Position numbers and translations under genes: made by a program. From Gemmataceae bacterium (GTDB lineage Bacteria > Planctomycetota > Planctomycetia > Gemmatales > Gemmataceae): a DNA stretch of 10,714 bases. The DNA is taken from NCBI GenBank assembly GCA_020847555.1, contig JADLBT010000186.1, positions 1 through 10,714 on the forward strand, given 5' to 3'. The notes beneath the pieces were generated by a model. It was given only the letters and a program-made list of their open reading frames with translations, was not told the DNA's origin and made no database searches. Shown piece after piece: positions 1 to 7,082 of the stretch; positions within the stretch are counted from its first letter, which is position 1, and every line of letters begins with the position of its first letter.

Positions 1-246
1 CAGCCATCGCGGGGAGGGAGGAGGTCGCATCGCGTGATCCTTTCTTGATAAGACCGCTCAGGGAGGAGAAGCCTATCTTACCTGATGTTTAGACGAGACG
101 CCAGCGGCTGCGGATTGGGGAGTGGAGCACCCAAAGCCCACGGGTAACGTAAGGCGTGGGAGGATTCATGATGGACCAGGATGCAGGGCGCGACGGTGGT
201 TGGCAACGGACGTCGGTGCGGGGGCGCGGGCGCCCCAGGGATGGTG
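1..246. other. Non-coding region before cobD
   Basis: No convincing gene is visible in this stretch. Reading frames exist on both strands but have no family resemblance and no ribosome binding site. I looked for a cobalamin riboswitch, expected before some B12 genes, and did not recognise a B12-box-like core. No well-spaced -35/-10 pair was found either; the TTGATA near 45 has no partner at 16-18 bases. The only structured item is a decayed copy of the spacer repeat at 133-160. Confidence 0.5.
133..160 (+). repeat. Decayed half copy of the AAAGCCCACGGG spacer repeat
   Basis: The left half, AAAGCCCACGGGT, matches the outer arm of the full elements at 3069, 4584, 7126 and 9333. The partner arm is degraded: only CCCACG pairs with CGTGGG (6 bp, 12-base loop), and no second hairpin follows. 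It is best read as a truncated or decaying member of the same repeat family. Confidence 0.5.
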
Positions 247-1221
247 ATGGTGACTGAATGGTGGATGCAACACCTCGGCCCCCTGGCGGCCGGATTCGTA
301 CTCGACCAGTTGCTCGGCGATCCGCCGTCGCGGGTCCACCCGGTGCGCTGGCTCGGCGCGCTCACTCACGGCCTGGAGATTGCGCTGCGGCGACTGCTAC
401 CCGAACGACTCGGCGGAGTGGTGTTGCTCGTGCTCATCACCGTGGCGGCCGGCGGGGCCGTGTGGCTGGGCCTTGGCCTGGCGGGGTACGGAGGGCCGTG
501 GGCGCGCTTCGCTGCCGCGACGGTCCTGGTCTACTACGGACTGGCGGCGCGTGGGCTGGCGCGGCACACGCAGCGCGTCCTCGGTGCCTGCGAGGCGGGC
601 GACTGGAACGAGGCCCGGCGCCGGCTGGGCGAGATCGTCGGACGCGACACGGCTGGCCTGCCGCTGGAAGCGATCTATCGGGCGTGCGTCGAAACGGTCG
701 GCGAGAACACGAACGATGCTGTGGTCGCGCCGCTTTTCTACGCGGCCTTGGCCGGACCGATCGGTCTGTGGGCGTACAAGGCAGTGAACACGCTCGACAG
801 CATGGTCGGCTACCGAAACGAGCGTTACCGGCGCTTCGGGTGGGCGTCGGCGCGGGCGGACGATATCGCGAACCTCGTCCCGGCGCGGCTGACGTGGCTG
901 CTGCTGGCGCTGGCGGCGCTGCTGGCGGGCGGGCGAAGCGGACAGGCGCTGCGCACCGGCTGGCGCGACGGGCGGCAGCACCCGAGTCCGAACTCCGCGT
1001 GGGGCGAGGCGGCGCTGGCGGGCGCGCTCGGGGTACGGCTGGGAGGGGCGAGCGCCTACGGTGGTGTGGCGTCGCGCAAGCCTTACCTGGGCGAGGCACT
1101 CGAACCGCTGAGTGCGGTCCGGGTGCGTCTGGGTATCCGTCTCATGCTGGTGGCGTCGTGGCTGGCGCTGGCCCTGGCACTTGGGGGCCGCGGCCTGCTC
1201 CTGGCGGTACTGAATTGGTAA
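247..1221 (+). CDS. cobD: Adenosylcobinamide-phosphate synthase (CobD/CbiB)
   Basis: This integral membrane enzyme of adenosylcobalamin synthesis attaches the aminopropanol (or aminopropanol phosphate) arm to adenosylcobyric acid, giving adenosylcobinamide (phosphate). The family pattern is clear: the N-terminal D-x4-GDPP-x3-HPV-x3-G block (residues 20-36), ETVGENTNDAVVAPLFYAAL, the central AVNTLDSMVGYRNERY block and RADDIANLVPARLTW, then HPSPN...WGEAALAGALGVRLGG and RKPYLGE. Several hydrophobic segments (about 60-100, 215-235 and 295-320) fit a polytopic protein. At 324 residues the length is normal. The frame stays open to 181, but family homology begins near 265, so the start is ATG 247, with AGGGA 5 bases upstream, or ATG 241. 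No other cobalamin gene is in view and it is the only rightward gene. It ends 11 bases before a strong hairpin shared with the convergent gene. Confidence 0.95.
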   Translation: MVTEWWMQHLGPLAAGFVLDQLLGDPPSRVHPVRWLGALTHGLEIALRRLLPERLGGVVLLVLITVAAGGAVWLGLGLAGYGGPWARFAAATVLVYYGLAARGLARHTQRVLGACEAGDWNEARRRLGEIVGRDTAGLPLEAIYRACVETVGENTNDAVVAPLFYAALAGPIGLWAYKAVNTLDSMVGYRNERYRRFGWASARADDIANLVPARLTWLLLALAALLAGGRSGQALRTGWRDGRQHPSPNSAWGEAALAGALGVRLGGASAYGGVASRKPYLGEALEPLSAVRVRLGIRLMLVASWLALALALGGRGLLLAVLNW

Positions 1222-1232
1222 GAGCTAGCGGA

Positions 1233-1277
1233 CCAAACGCCCTGACGCCGACGAGCCGCAAGCGTCAGGGCGTTTGG
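1233..1277. terminator. Perfect 16-bp hairpin between convergent genes
   Basis: CCAAACGCCCTGACGC (1233-1248) pairs without mismatch with GCGTCAGGGCGTTTGG (1262-1277) around a 13-base loop. It begins 11 bases after the cobD stop and lies 22 bases beyond the stop of the opposing gene, so it is placed to serve as a bidirectional terminator. There is no long T run after either arm; GTTTGG and its mirror are the nearest. An intrinsic terminator is therefore plausible but not textbook. The loop and right arm (GAGCCGCAAGCGTCAGGG) resemble intergenic repeats I associate with planctomycete genomes, so it may also be a dispersed repeat. Confidence 0.65.
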
Positions 1278-1299
1278 CCAGCCAGTCCTTGGCTTGCGC

Positions 1300-2961
1300 T
1301 CAGCGCCGGCGAATGCGCAGCGGCGAGCCGACGACCGACTGCTGCGAGACGAGGTTGCCGTTCCGGTCCACCTCCACCACCCGGCTGCCAATGTAACAGC
1401 AGACCAGGACATTGCCGTTCGGCAGGCGTACCGCCGAGGTGGCCGCGCTGCCGGCGGACGACTGCCAGACCACCTCGCCCTTGTGGTTGTACTGAACGAC
1501 GCGGTTGCGCTCGCCGATCAGGACGCCCCCCGGCACCACCGTCGCCCGGACCAGGCCGATACCGCTGATATCGACCTTCCAGCTGCGAACGACCTGGCCG
1601 CGTCCATCCAGTTCCGTGAGGATCTGGCGCGATCCGAGGTAGAGGATGTTCCCGTTGGGGAGTTTCTGGCCGGACCAGAGGGTTTCGTTCGGGGTGAGGT
1701 GCGTCTTGCTCTCCTTCCCCTTGGCATCAACCTCGAAGATCCGCCGATGGGTCACGATGAAGGTGTTGCCGTTGGGCAGGCGCTGGCAGCCGACGAGGCC
1801 GTCGATGACCTGGTGTTCCCAGAGGATCTTGCCGGCGAAATCGCGCTCGGTGACGCGCCGCGCCCCCTGCTCGCCGATCAGCACGCGGTTGCCCGGGAGG
1901 ATCTCCGCCTCCACCGGGAATTGCAGGCCGCCGACCTCCCAGCGCACCTTGCCGTCGCGCCCGGTTTCCCACACCTTGCCGGCGTTGTTGCCGCCGGCGC
2001 CGGCCACGCAGATCATCGTGTATCCCAGGGCGGCTGGGTCGGCTTCAAACTTCGCCAGGTCGAGGGTCGCCCCGTGGTCGCGCCACCACCGCTCCCAACT
2101 CTCCTGGCACCTGCGGCGGCTGGCGTCGTCCAGTCCGAACGACACCGCTGGGGCACGTTCACCGGCCAGGCGGTAGAGCAAATCCTCGGCGTGGCGTGCC
2201 ACCTCCAGGGGGGCGTCGCCGAGCAGCCTCACCAGGGCCGGCGCCGCCTCCTTATCCTTGCCGGCCAGCAGCGCCTGGGCCGCGCGGAGACGCACCCCCG
2301 GGTCGGCGTCCTTCAGAAGAGGCCGCGCCGCCATCCGCTGCCCGGCGCTGGTGGTGCGGCCGACGACCCAGACGGCGGCCTGCCGTACCGCGACGTTCCT
2401 GTCGGTGAGGGCCTTCACCAGCAGCGAGTCGGCCTGCCCGTCGCGTAGCCCAAGTTGCTGCACGGCCCCCAGAAGGCTGTCGTCCAGGAGCAGGTCATCG
2501 GTGGCGGGGAGGTACGCGATCAGGACGCCCAGCGCCCCGGCCGGCGCGCGGTGAGCCAGGAGGCGGGCAGCCGCCAGCGGGACGTTCGTCCCCCAGGTCG
2601 TTTCGACCGCCCGAAGGCAGCGCTCGGCGCGGCGTGCCCGCTCCCTGTCGGCGTCGATCGCGGCGCGGCGGAGCGCCGGCAGGGCGACGCGGCCCAGGCG
2701 TGTCAGCTCGGCGGACGCCTTCTCGCGGACCCGGAACGACGGTTCGCCCAGTTGCCTGACCAGGTCTTCCAGCCGGCCCCGCTGCTGTGCGTCAAGCGTG
2801 TTTTTCCGGAAGTAGTCCAGCAGGGCGGGGCCGTCGGTGCCGAGTCCCAGCCCCTTCAGGAAGGCCTCGTCCGCGGCGACGGCGGCTTCCTCTGCGGACG
2901 GAGCGGGCAGGCCGGTCAGGCAGAGCGACAGCACGACCAGCGGCATCTGAGCGACAGACAT
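1300..2961 (-). CDS. Secreted HEAT-repeat plus beta-propeller protein
   Basis: A 553-residue protein with no defined reaction. Residues 1-23 form a signal peptide (MPLVVLSLCLTGLPAPSA, likely cut after PSA; the Cys is not in a proper lipobox), so it should be exported. Residues about 60-120 and 170-265 hold HEAT/armadillo-type helical repeats, such as LGEPSFRVREKASAELTRLG and DRNVAVRQAAVWVVGR. Residues about 312-553 form repeated beta-propeller blades with the recurring LPNGN motif (395, 434, 513) and the related LPGNRVLIG at 355, of the PQQ-like or arylsulfotransferase-like kind. The start ATG 2961 has GGAGG 6 bases upstream. HEAT repeats and propellers usually mediate protein contacts, so a binding or scaffold role at the cell surface or periplasm is inferred. 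No catalytic residue is recognised in the propeller. It follows the molybdoenzyme on the same strand, separated by a 192-base spacer. Confidence 0.85.
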   Translation of the reverse strand: MSVAQMPLVVLSLCLTGLPAPSAEEAAVAADEAFLKGLGLGTDGPALLDYFRKNTLDAQQRGRLEDLVRQLGEPSFRVREKASAELTRLGRVALPALRRAAIDADRERARRAERCLRAVETTWGTNVPLAAARLLAHRAPAGALGVLIAYLPATDDLLLDDSLLGAVQQLGLRDGQADSLLVKALTDRNVAVRQAAVWVVGRTTSAGQRMAARPLLKDADPGVRLRAAQALLAGKDKEAAPALVRLLGDAPLEVARHAEDLLYRLAGERAPAVSFGLDDASRRRCQESWERWWRDHGATLDLAKFEADPAALGYTMICVAGAGGNNAGKVWETGRDGKVRWEVGGLQFPVEAEILPGNRVLIGEQGARRVTERDFAGKILWEHQVIDGLVGCQRLPNGNTFIVTHRRIFEVDAKGKESKTHLTPNETLWSGQKLPNGNILYLGSRQILTELDGRGQVVRSWKVDISGIGLVRATVVPGGVLIGERNRVVQYNHKGEVVWQSSAGSAATSAVRLPNGNVLVCCYIGSRVVEVDRNGNLVSQQSVVGSPLRIRRR

Positions 2962-3068
2962 GACGGCCCTCCGCGGGTGGTCCGCTTCCCAACAGCTCGA
3001 AGCAGCTGAACATCACTCTACCCTGCTCCCCCCGGCGCGGGGAAGGACAAAGTGACAGGGGGACAGAG

Positions 3069-3141
3069 AAAAGCCCACGGGGCGTTCCCCGTGGGCCGAG
3101 CCTGCAAGAAAACCGCCCACGAGTCGTTCCCCGTGAGCTTT
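3069..3141. repeat. Twin-hairpin spacer element, copy A
   Basis: The first hairpin is GCCCACGGGG (3073-3082) with CCCCGTGGGC (3087-3096), a perfect 10-bp stem with a 4-base loop. A spacer containing CTGCAAG follows, then a weaker second hairpin, GCCCACGAG with CCCCGTGAGC. The outer ends AAAGCCCACGGGG and CCCCGTGAGCTTT are inverted repeats with one mismatch. It starts 12 bases after the stop of the molybdoenzyme gene. Because it has an A run on one side and a T run on the other, it could act as a terminator on either strand. Confidence 0.8.
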
Positions 3142-3153
3142 CAGGACACGCTG

Positions 3154-4353
3154 TCACCGCACCTCGACCACCATCGGGAGGACGTGGCTGATCATCGTGT
3201 TACGCCGGTCGTGGTCGCGCTGCATCGACTGCGTCCGGCCGCGTTTGTCGGTCGCCCGCGCCATCAGGATGTGGCGCCCGGGGGCGGGAGCTTTCCAGGT
3301 GTACTCCCAGAAGCGCCAGGTGTAGGGGCCGCCCTGGTCTTGCAGCCGGGCCGCGGCCCACGTCTTGCCGCCGTCGGTGCTCACCTCGACCCGGGCCACC
3401 TCCGACTCGCCCGTCCACGCCGCCCCGAACACCCGGTACGGCCGCCTCGCCGGAACCACCTCCTGCAGCGCCGGCCGCGCGATCTGCGCCTTCACCTGCA
3501 GTTCCGTCACCGGCACCAGGACCGGTATGCCGTGGCGGCGCTCGAAGAAGGCGTACTCCATCGTCTGCCAGTATCCCTGGAACGGCCGGTCGGTGACGAC
3601 CAGCCGGGTGAGCCACTTCACGGACGCCATCCCGTACCACCCCCCAACCACGACCCGCAGCGGGTGGCCGTGCGACGGGGTCAGGTCGGCGCCGTTCATC
3701 CGATACGCCAGCATCACCTCCGGCCGGCGCGCCTTCGCCAGCGGCAGGCTCCGGGCGTAGTGGATGCGTCCGGGCGTGCGGTACGGACTCGGGGAGTCCT
3801 GCGTCTCTCCGGTGTCCGCCCCTTCGAGAATCACCTCGACCGCCCCCTTGCGGACGCCGGCCCGCTCCAGCACCGCCGCCAGCGGCACGCCGGTCCACTC
3901 GGCGTTGCCCACGCCCCCGAGTTCCCACAGCACGCCGGCCAGCCGCGGGATCGCGAAAATGCGGCTGTTGCCCGAGCACTCCAGCACCGCCGTCATCGTT
4001 CGCTCGGGCAGCTTGCGGAGGTCCGCAAGGGTCAGCTCCAGCGGCCGCTCGACCTCGCCCTCGACGCGCAGACGCCAGGTTTTCATGTCGATGGTCGGCG
4101 TCGGGAAGTGGCTGCGGATGTAGAAGCGATCCGTGGGGATGACGAACGAGTCGAGGGTGGAAAACGGGAATTCGAGGTTGTCCGGGTTGCGCGTGCGGGA
4201 AATCATGCCGGGGAAAGTGGCACTGTCCCGGGGCGGCTGGGCCGCCAGGCCGGGCGCGTCGTGCAGGGCGTAGGCCAGCGGCAGAGCGGCGGCACCGCGC
4301 AGCAGCGCCCGCCGGTCGAGGCTTCGGGCGTCGTTGTGGGTTGGCTGTTCCAT
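3154..4353 (-). CDS. Tat-exported sulfite-oxidase-like molybdoenzyme
   Basis: A 399-residue oxidoreductase of the sulfite oxidase family that binds a molybdopterin cofactor. The N-terminus carries a twin-arginine-type signal (LDRRALLRGAAALPLAYAL, residues 12-30), implying export of the folded, cofactor-loaded protein. The catalytic domain spans about 60-290; Cys126 in LECSGNSR matches the molybdenum-ligating cysteine of the family. SHGHPLRVVVGGWYGMASVKWL (split here only by description) is the conserved later block. Residues about 300-399 are the Mo-co dimerisation domain, with STDGGKTW. There is no haem domain, so it resembles SorA- or plant-type enzymes that pass electrons to a separate partner; none is encoded in this window. 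The start ATG 4353 has AGGGAG 7 bases upstream. Sulfite is the likely substrate by family, but related enzymes act on other compounds, so the substrate is inference. Confidence 0.88.
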   Translation of the reverse strand: MEQPTHNDARSLDRRALLRGAAALPLAYALHDAPGLAAQPPRDSATFPGMISRTRNPDNLEFPFSTLDSFVIPTDRFYIRSHFPTPTIDMKTWRLRVEGEVERPLELTLADLRKLPERTMTAVLECSGNSRIFAIPRLAGVLWELGGVGNAEWTGVPLAAVLERAGVRKGAVEVILEGADTGETQDSPSPYRTPGRIHYARSLPLAKARRPEVMLAYRMNGADLTPSHGHPLRVVVGGWYGMASVKWLTRLVVTDRPFQGYWQTMEYAFFERRHGIPVLVPVTELQVKAQIARPALQEVVPARRPYRVFGAAWTGESEVARVEVSTDGGKTWAAARLQDQGGPYTWRFWEYTWKAPAPGRHILMARATDKRGRTQSMQRDHDRRNTMISHVLPMVVEVR

Positions 4354-4583
4354 GTCCGGTCTCCCTGAGCGTCACGAAGTATGCGGCCCCGGCCCGCGAA
4401 CCTGCAGCCCGCGCCAGACCGGGGGATGCGGCTACGTTATCCATTTCTTCGCCGACCCGACAGCCCCGGGATCTTTCTGCCGCGCTTGATGTGCCCTGGT
4501 ACAATGGCTGGAGTCCGGCTTCGCCGCCCGCGCGGGACGGTCCAGGGAAAACCAGGCATGCAGTGGCGGCCCAGGATCCCCTC
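4354..4583. other. Spacer before the molybdoenzyme gene
   Basis: This 230-base stretch has no supportable gene. On the leftward strand a GATAAC-like -10 lies near 4440 but has no good -35, so no promoter is called. It must hold the promoter for the molybdoenzyme unless transcription reads through from rny across repeat copy B. Confidence 0.4.
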
Positions 4584-4650
4584 GAAGCGCGACGCGCCCC
4601 GTGGGTCGAGCACTGGAAACTTGCCCCACGAGGCGCGCCCCGTGGGCTTT
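4584..4650. repeat. Twin-hairpin spacer element, copy B
   Basis: The better-preserved half is at the rny side: GCCCCACG... with CGTGGGC (CCCACG 4625-4630 pairs with CGTGGG 4641-4646), ending in CCCGTGGGCTTT. The distal half (GAAGCGCGACGCGCCCCGTGGG) is degraded and lacks its outer arm. The spacer GAGCACTGGAAACTTG matches those of copies C and D in part. It starts 26 bases after the rny stop and is placed to form the 3' end of the rny transcript. Confidence 0.75.
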
Positions 4651-4676
4651 CTGCCGTTGCTGACTCCTGCCCCCTT

Positions 4677-6248
4677 TCAGCGCGCGTACTCGACCGACCG
4701 CGTCTCGCGGACCACGGTCACCTTGATCTCGCCGGGGTAGTTGAGCTGCTGCTCGATGGCGCGGGCGATCTCGCGGCACACCTTGAGCGACTCGGCGTCG
4801 GACAGCTGGTTGGCGTTGGCGATCACGCGCAGCTCGCGTCCGGCCTGGATCGCGTAGGCGTGCTCGACGCCGGGAAACCCGGACGCGACCGCCTCCAGCT
4901 CCTCCAGCCGCTTGACGTACTTCTCCAGCGTCTCGCGGCGAGCGCCGGGCCGCGCCGCGCTGATCGCGTCGGCGGCGGCGACGAGAACGGTGTAGACGTG
5001 GTCGATGGTCACGTCGTCGTGGTGGCCGGCGATGGCGTGGAGCACTTCCCTGCTCGTCTCGCCGTAGCGCTTGGCCAGCTCGGCGCCGATCTTCGGGTGA
5101 CCGCCTTCCATCTCGTGGTCGGCCGCCTTGCCGACGTCGTGCAGCAGCCCGCACCGCCGGGCCAGCTGGCCGCTCAGCCCCAGCTCGTCGGCCATCAGCC
5201 CGCACAGGTGGGCCACCTCCAGGCTGTGTTGCAGCACGTTCTGGCTGTAGCTGGTGCGGAACTTCAGCCGGCCGAGCAGTTGCATCATCTTCTCGTGGAG
5301 CGGGCCGACGTTCGCCTCCTGCACGGCCTGCTTGCCAACTTCGAGGATGTGCCGCTCCATCTCCTCCTGGGTTTCCTTGACGACCTCCTCGATGCGCGAC
5401 GGGTGGATGCGGCCGTCCTGAATCAGCCTGGTCAGGGCGAGCTTGGCCGTCTCGCGGCGGACGTTGTCGAAGGCGCTGACGATGACGACGCCGGGCGTGT
5501 CGTCCACGATCACATCGACGCCGGTGACCTTCTCGAAGGTGCGGATGTTGCGGCCCTCGCGGCCGATGATGCGGCCCTTCATGTCGTCGCTGGGGATGTC
5601 CACCGTGCTGACGGTCGTGTCGGCGGTGTGTTCGGCGGCGTAGCGCTGGATGGCGGTGGCGAGGATTTCGCGGCCCTTCTGCTCGCCGGCCTGGCGCAGC
5701 GCCTCCTCGTGGCGCTGGATGCGCGTGGCGACCTCGTTCGCGAGTTCGCGGTCGAGCCGTTCGAGGAGCATCTGCTCCGCTTCCTGGCGGTTCAGGCCAC
5801 TGATCTCGTGGAGCTTATCGCTCTGCTGCTGGAGGAGAGTTTCGGCGTCTTTCAGCCGCTGGTCGAGGTTCTCGCGGCGTTCCTGGAGCTTGCGCTCGGT
5901 GTTCTGGAGGACGCGCTCCTTCTTGACCTGGGTCTGGTGTTTTTGTTCGAGACTGTCCTCGCGTTTGTCGAGGCGGCGCTCCTGCTCGCGCAGCTCGGCG
6001 CGGGTTTGTTCGGCCTCGCGGTTAAACTCCTCGCGCTTCTGGAAGAGTTCGTCCTTGGCGCGAAGTTCGGCCTCCTTGCGGATATTCTCGGCGTCCTTCT
6101 TCGCCTGCTCGACGACTTCGGCAGCCCTGTACTGGGCACTGTTGAGGTTGAGGCGATCCTGGTGACGGACGATTTTGTAACTCGCCCACGCCCCGATCCC
6201 CAGTCCCACCAGAGCGGCCAGGCAAATCCAAACCACGCATTCAGGCAT
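4677..6248 (-). CDS. rny: Ribonuclease Y
   Basis: A membrane-anchored endoribonuclease that starts mRNA decay in many bacteria. The domains are in the canonical order: an N-terminal transmembrane helix (residues 5-22), a long charged coiled coil (about 40-195), a KH RNA-binding domain with [12 protein letters not shown] (225-236), and an HD domain whose metal-binding pair is His370-Asp371 in GLLHDVGKA, followed by [10 protein letters not shown] and AIAGHHDD. The C-terminus [17 protein letters not shown] is typical of the family. The length of 523 residues is close to the usual ~520. The frame is open to 6356, but ATG 6248 has AAGGAG 8 bases upstream and starts exactly at the membrane helix. 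Upstream lies a long leader with a promoter at 7075-7104. All key residues are present, so activity is expected. Confidence 0.97.
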   Translation of the reverse strand: MPECVVWICLAALVGLGIGAWASYKIVRHQDRLNLNSAQYRAAEVVEQAKKDAENIRKEAELRAKDELFQKREEFNREAEQTRAELREQERRLDKREDSLEQKHQTQVKKERVLQNTERKLQERRENLDQRLKDAETLLQQQSDKLHEISGLNRQEAEQMLLERLDRELANEVATRIQRHEEALRQAGEQKGREILATAIQRYAAEHTADTTVSTVDIPSDDMKGRIIGREGRNIRTFEKVTGVDVIVDDTPGVVIVSAFDNVRRETAKLALTRLIQDGRIHPSRIEEVVKETQEEMERHILEVGKQAVQEANVGPLHEKMMQLLGRLKFRTSYSQNVLQHSLEVAHLCGLMADELGLSGQLARRCGLLHDVGKAADHEMEGGHPKIGAELAKRYGETSREVLHAIAGHHDDVTIDHVYTVLVAAADAISAARPGARRETLEKYVKRLEELEAVASGFPGVEHAYAIQAGRELRVIANANQLSDAESLKVCREIARAIEQQLNYPGEIKVTVVRETRSVEYAR

Positions 6249-6603
6249 GGAGGCCACTCCTTCCGTGGCCCGCCACGCGGTTCGGGACGGCTCAGATCTC
6301 CCAACCGGGGACGCAAGCTGGCGGACGGCGAAGCGAGGGCAGAGGATCGAGGACATCGCTGCTCCTCAACCCTCCTCTCTCAATCCGCAATCCTCACCCG
6401 GCGCGGCCACACGGACCACGTCCGGCGCGGCCGCAGGGCGGCCACTACCCGTCCCCCTCTGTAATATCCGGAACGGTTGTTCCGGAATCCTCGCGCTGCA
6501 ACAACACCCGCAACCGTTTTGGAGAATAGCGCGCCGCCCTGGCCGCCATGTCCGGCCCGCGTGGGTTGTGCGCGGGCTGGCCCCGGCTCAGGGGCAGCGT
6601 CTG
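6249..6603. other. Leader region directly before rny
   Basis: There is no convincing gene between the small ORF at 6604-6843 and rny. It contains a short direct repeat of CGGCGCGGCC (near 6399 and 6423), an 8-bp palindrome (6467-6486) and a low-complexity stretch around 6365-6395 (CCTCCTCTCTCAATCCGCAA) that looks like worn repeat DNA. If rny is transcribed from the promoter at 7075-7104, all of this is 5' untranslated RNA. Confidence 0.45.
6467..6486. promoter_or_regulatory. 8-bp palindrome upstream of rny
   Basis: TCCGGAAC (6467-6474) and GTTCCGGA (6479-6486) are perfect inverted arms around a GGTT loop, about 220 bases before the rny start. On the leftward strand the right flank reads GGATATTAC, which contains a poor -10-like hexamer, and the palindrome contains GGAAC, the core of ECF-sigma -35 elements. 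It could be an operator, a promoter part or an RNA hairpin in the leader. The sequence alone does not decide. Confidence 0.4.
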
Positions 6604-6843
6604 TTAACCAGCGGACCGTCCTGGCGGTGGCCCCGCACGGGTGACCACCCGGGGCGGGGGCCAGAAATCGGCCCTCCCCCGCTGCGGCGCGACCGATTCC
6701 GCGAAACGCCGGCAGTCCTGTCCGGGGACAGGCAGCCGGGCGGCGCGGCGGAACCAGCAGTCGCGCCACGACTCCTGATACCAGAGGCTGGCAATCAGAC
6801 CCCCCAGCACCAGACCTACCCACATCAACCAGAAAAGCGTCAT
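6604..6843 (-). CDS. Possible small single-pass membrane protein
   Basis: I do not recognise this 79-residue product. Residues 3-22 (LFWLMWVGLVLGGLIASLWY) form a convincing transmembrane helix, followed by a basic, cysteine-containing segment (Cys29, Cys44) and a proline/arginine-rich tail. The positive residues after the helix suggest the C-terminal part stays inside. Against it: there is no clear Shine-Dalgarno before ATG 6843, the tail is of the low-complexity kind that GC-rich DNA produces by chance, and the frame is open upstream to a GTG at 6924. In favour: the hydrophobic run starts right at the ATG, and the frame lies downstream of a good promoter on the same strand as rny. I treat it as a candidate gene. 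Confidence 0.4.
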   Translation of the reverse strand: MTLFWLMWVGLVLGGLIASLWYQESWRDCWFRRAARLPVPGQDCRRFAESVAPQRGRADFWPPPRVVTRAGPPPGRSAG

Positions 6844-6905
6844 AGGCAACCCGTGGCGTGTTGGGTGTGGTGCCCTGTTCCGGCGGTTGGAGTTGGTCGC
6901 GGCAG

Positions 6906-6939
6906 CGCTTTCGGCAACTGGCACGTGTGCCCGAAAGCG
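6906..6939 (-). promoter_or_regulatory. Hairpin in the leader downstream of the 7075-7104 promoter
   Basis: CGCTTTCGG (6906-6914) pairs perfectly with CCGAAAGCG (6931-6939), a 9-bp stem, and a further short stem GCAC/GTGC (6921-6930) sits inside the loop. Two more small dyads occur closer to the promoter: ACGGCC/GGCCGT (7001-7014) and ACGACC/GGTCGT (7042-7061). All three would be within the first ~165 bases of a leftward transcript. I do not recognise a known riboswitch or sRNA family. Confidence 0.45.
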
Positions 6940-7062
6940 GCGGACCTCGGTGAAAGAATTACTCGGTTCAGCAAACCGCGCGGATCTTCCCTGACTCTCT
7001 ACGGCCGGGGCCGTTAACCGCCCCGCCCGCGATCCCCGCGGACGACCTCACTCGTGGTCGTG

Positions 7063-7082
7063 TTCATAGATTTTATTATGAA
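7063..7082. promoter_or_regulatory. 6+6 dyad over the promoter -10, possible operator
   Basis: TTCATA (7063-7068) and TATGAA (7077-7082) are perfect inverted half-sites separated by 8 bases (GATTTTAT). The dyad covers the -10 hexamer and the expected transcription start of the leftward promoter. It is placed where a repressor would block RNA polymerase, in an A+T-rich island unlike the surrounding DNA. Part of the symmetry could simply reflect the A+T-rich -10 region. Confidence 0.45.

Noticed and set aside
1..246. Cobalamin riboswitch before cobD
   Set aside because: I looked for a B12-box core and supporting stems and found none.
258..1568. Second rightward frame over cobD and the next gene
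   Set aside because: Arg/Ala/Gly/Pro-rich product that runs through a perfect hairpin and into an oppositely oriented gene; the CobD frame carries all family motifs.
1294..2448. Rightward 384-codon open frame opposite the HEAT/propeller gene
   Set aside because: It is antisense to a gene with signal peptide, repeats and ribosome site; no start signal and no recognisable domain in the rightward reading.
3052..4368. Rightward 438-codon open frame opposite the molybdoenzyme gene
   Set aside because: It covers exactly the antisense of a gene with clear catalytic motifs, and its first codons come from repeat copy A.
6249..6356. N-terminal extension of RNase Y to 6356
   Set aside because: The extra 36 residues are not typical of the family; ATG 6248 has AAGGAG 8 bases upstream and begins at the membrane helix.
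4341..6464. Rightward 707-codon open frame opposite rny
   Set aside because: It is antisense to a complete, canonical RNase Y. The translation is a repetitive Leu/Val/Asp/Ala-rich string with no family features, as expected from the complementary frame of GC-rich coding DNA.
6380..6823. Leftward 147-codon frame upstream of rny
   Set aside because: Low-complexity Gly/Arg/Ala product without a ribosome site; it overlaps the better small-membrane-protein candidate in another frame.
6247..7017. Rightward 256-codon frame in the rny-lpxL gap
   Set aside because: No start signal, no domain, composition of non-coding DNA, and it crosses several dyads.
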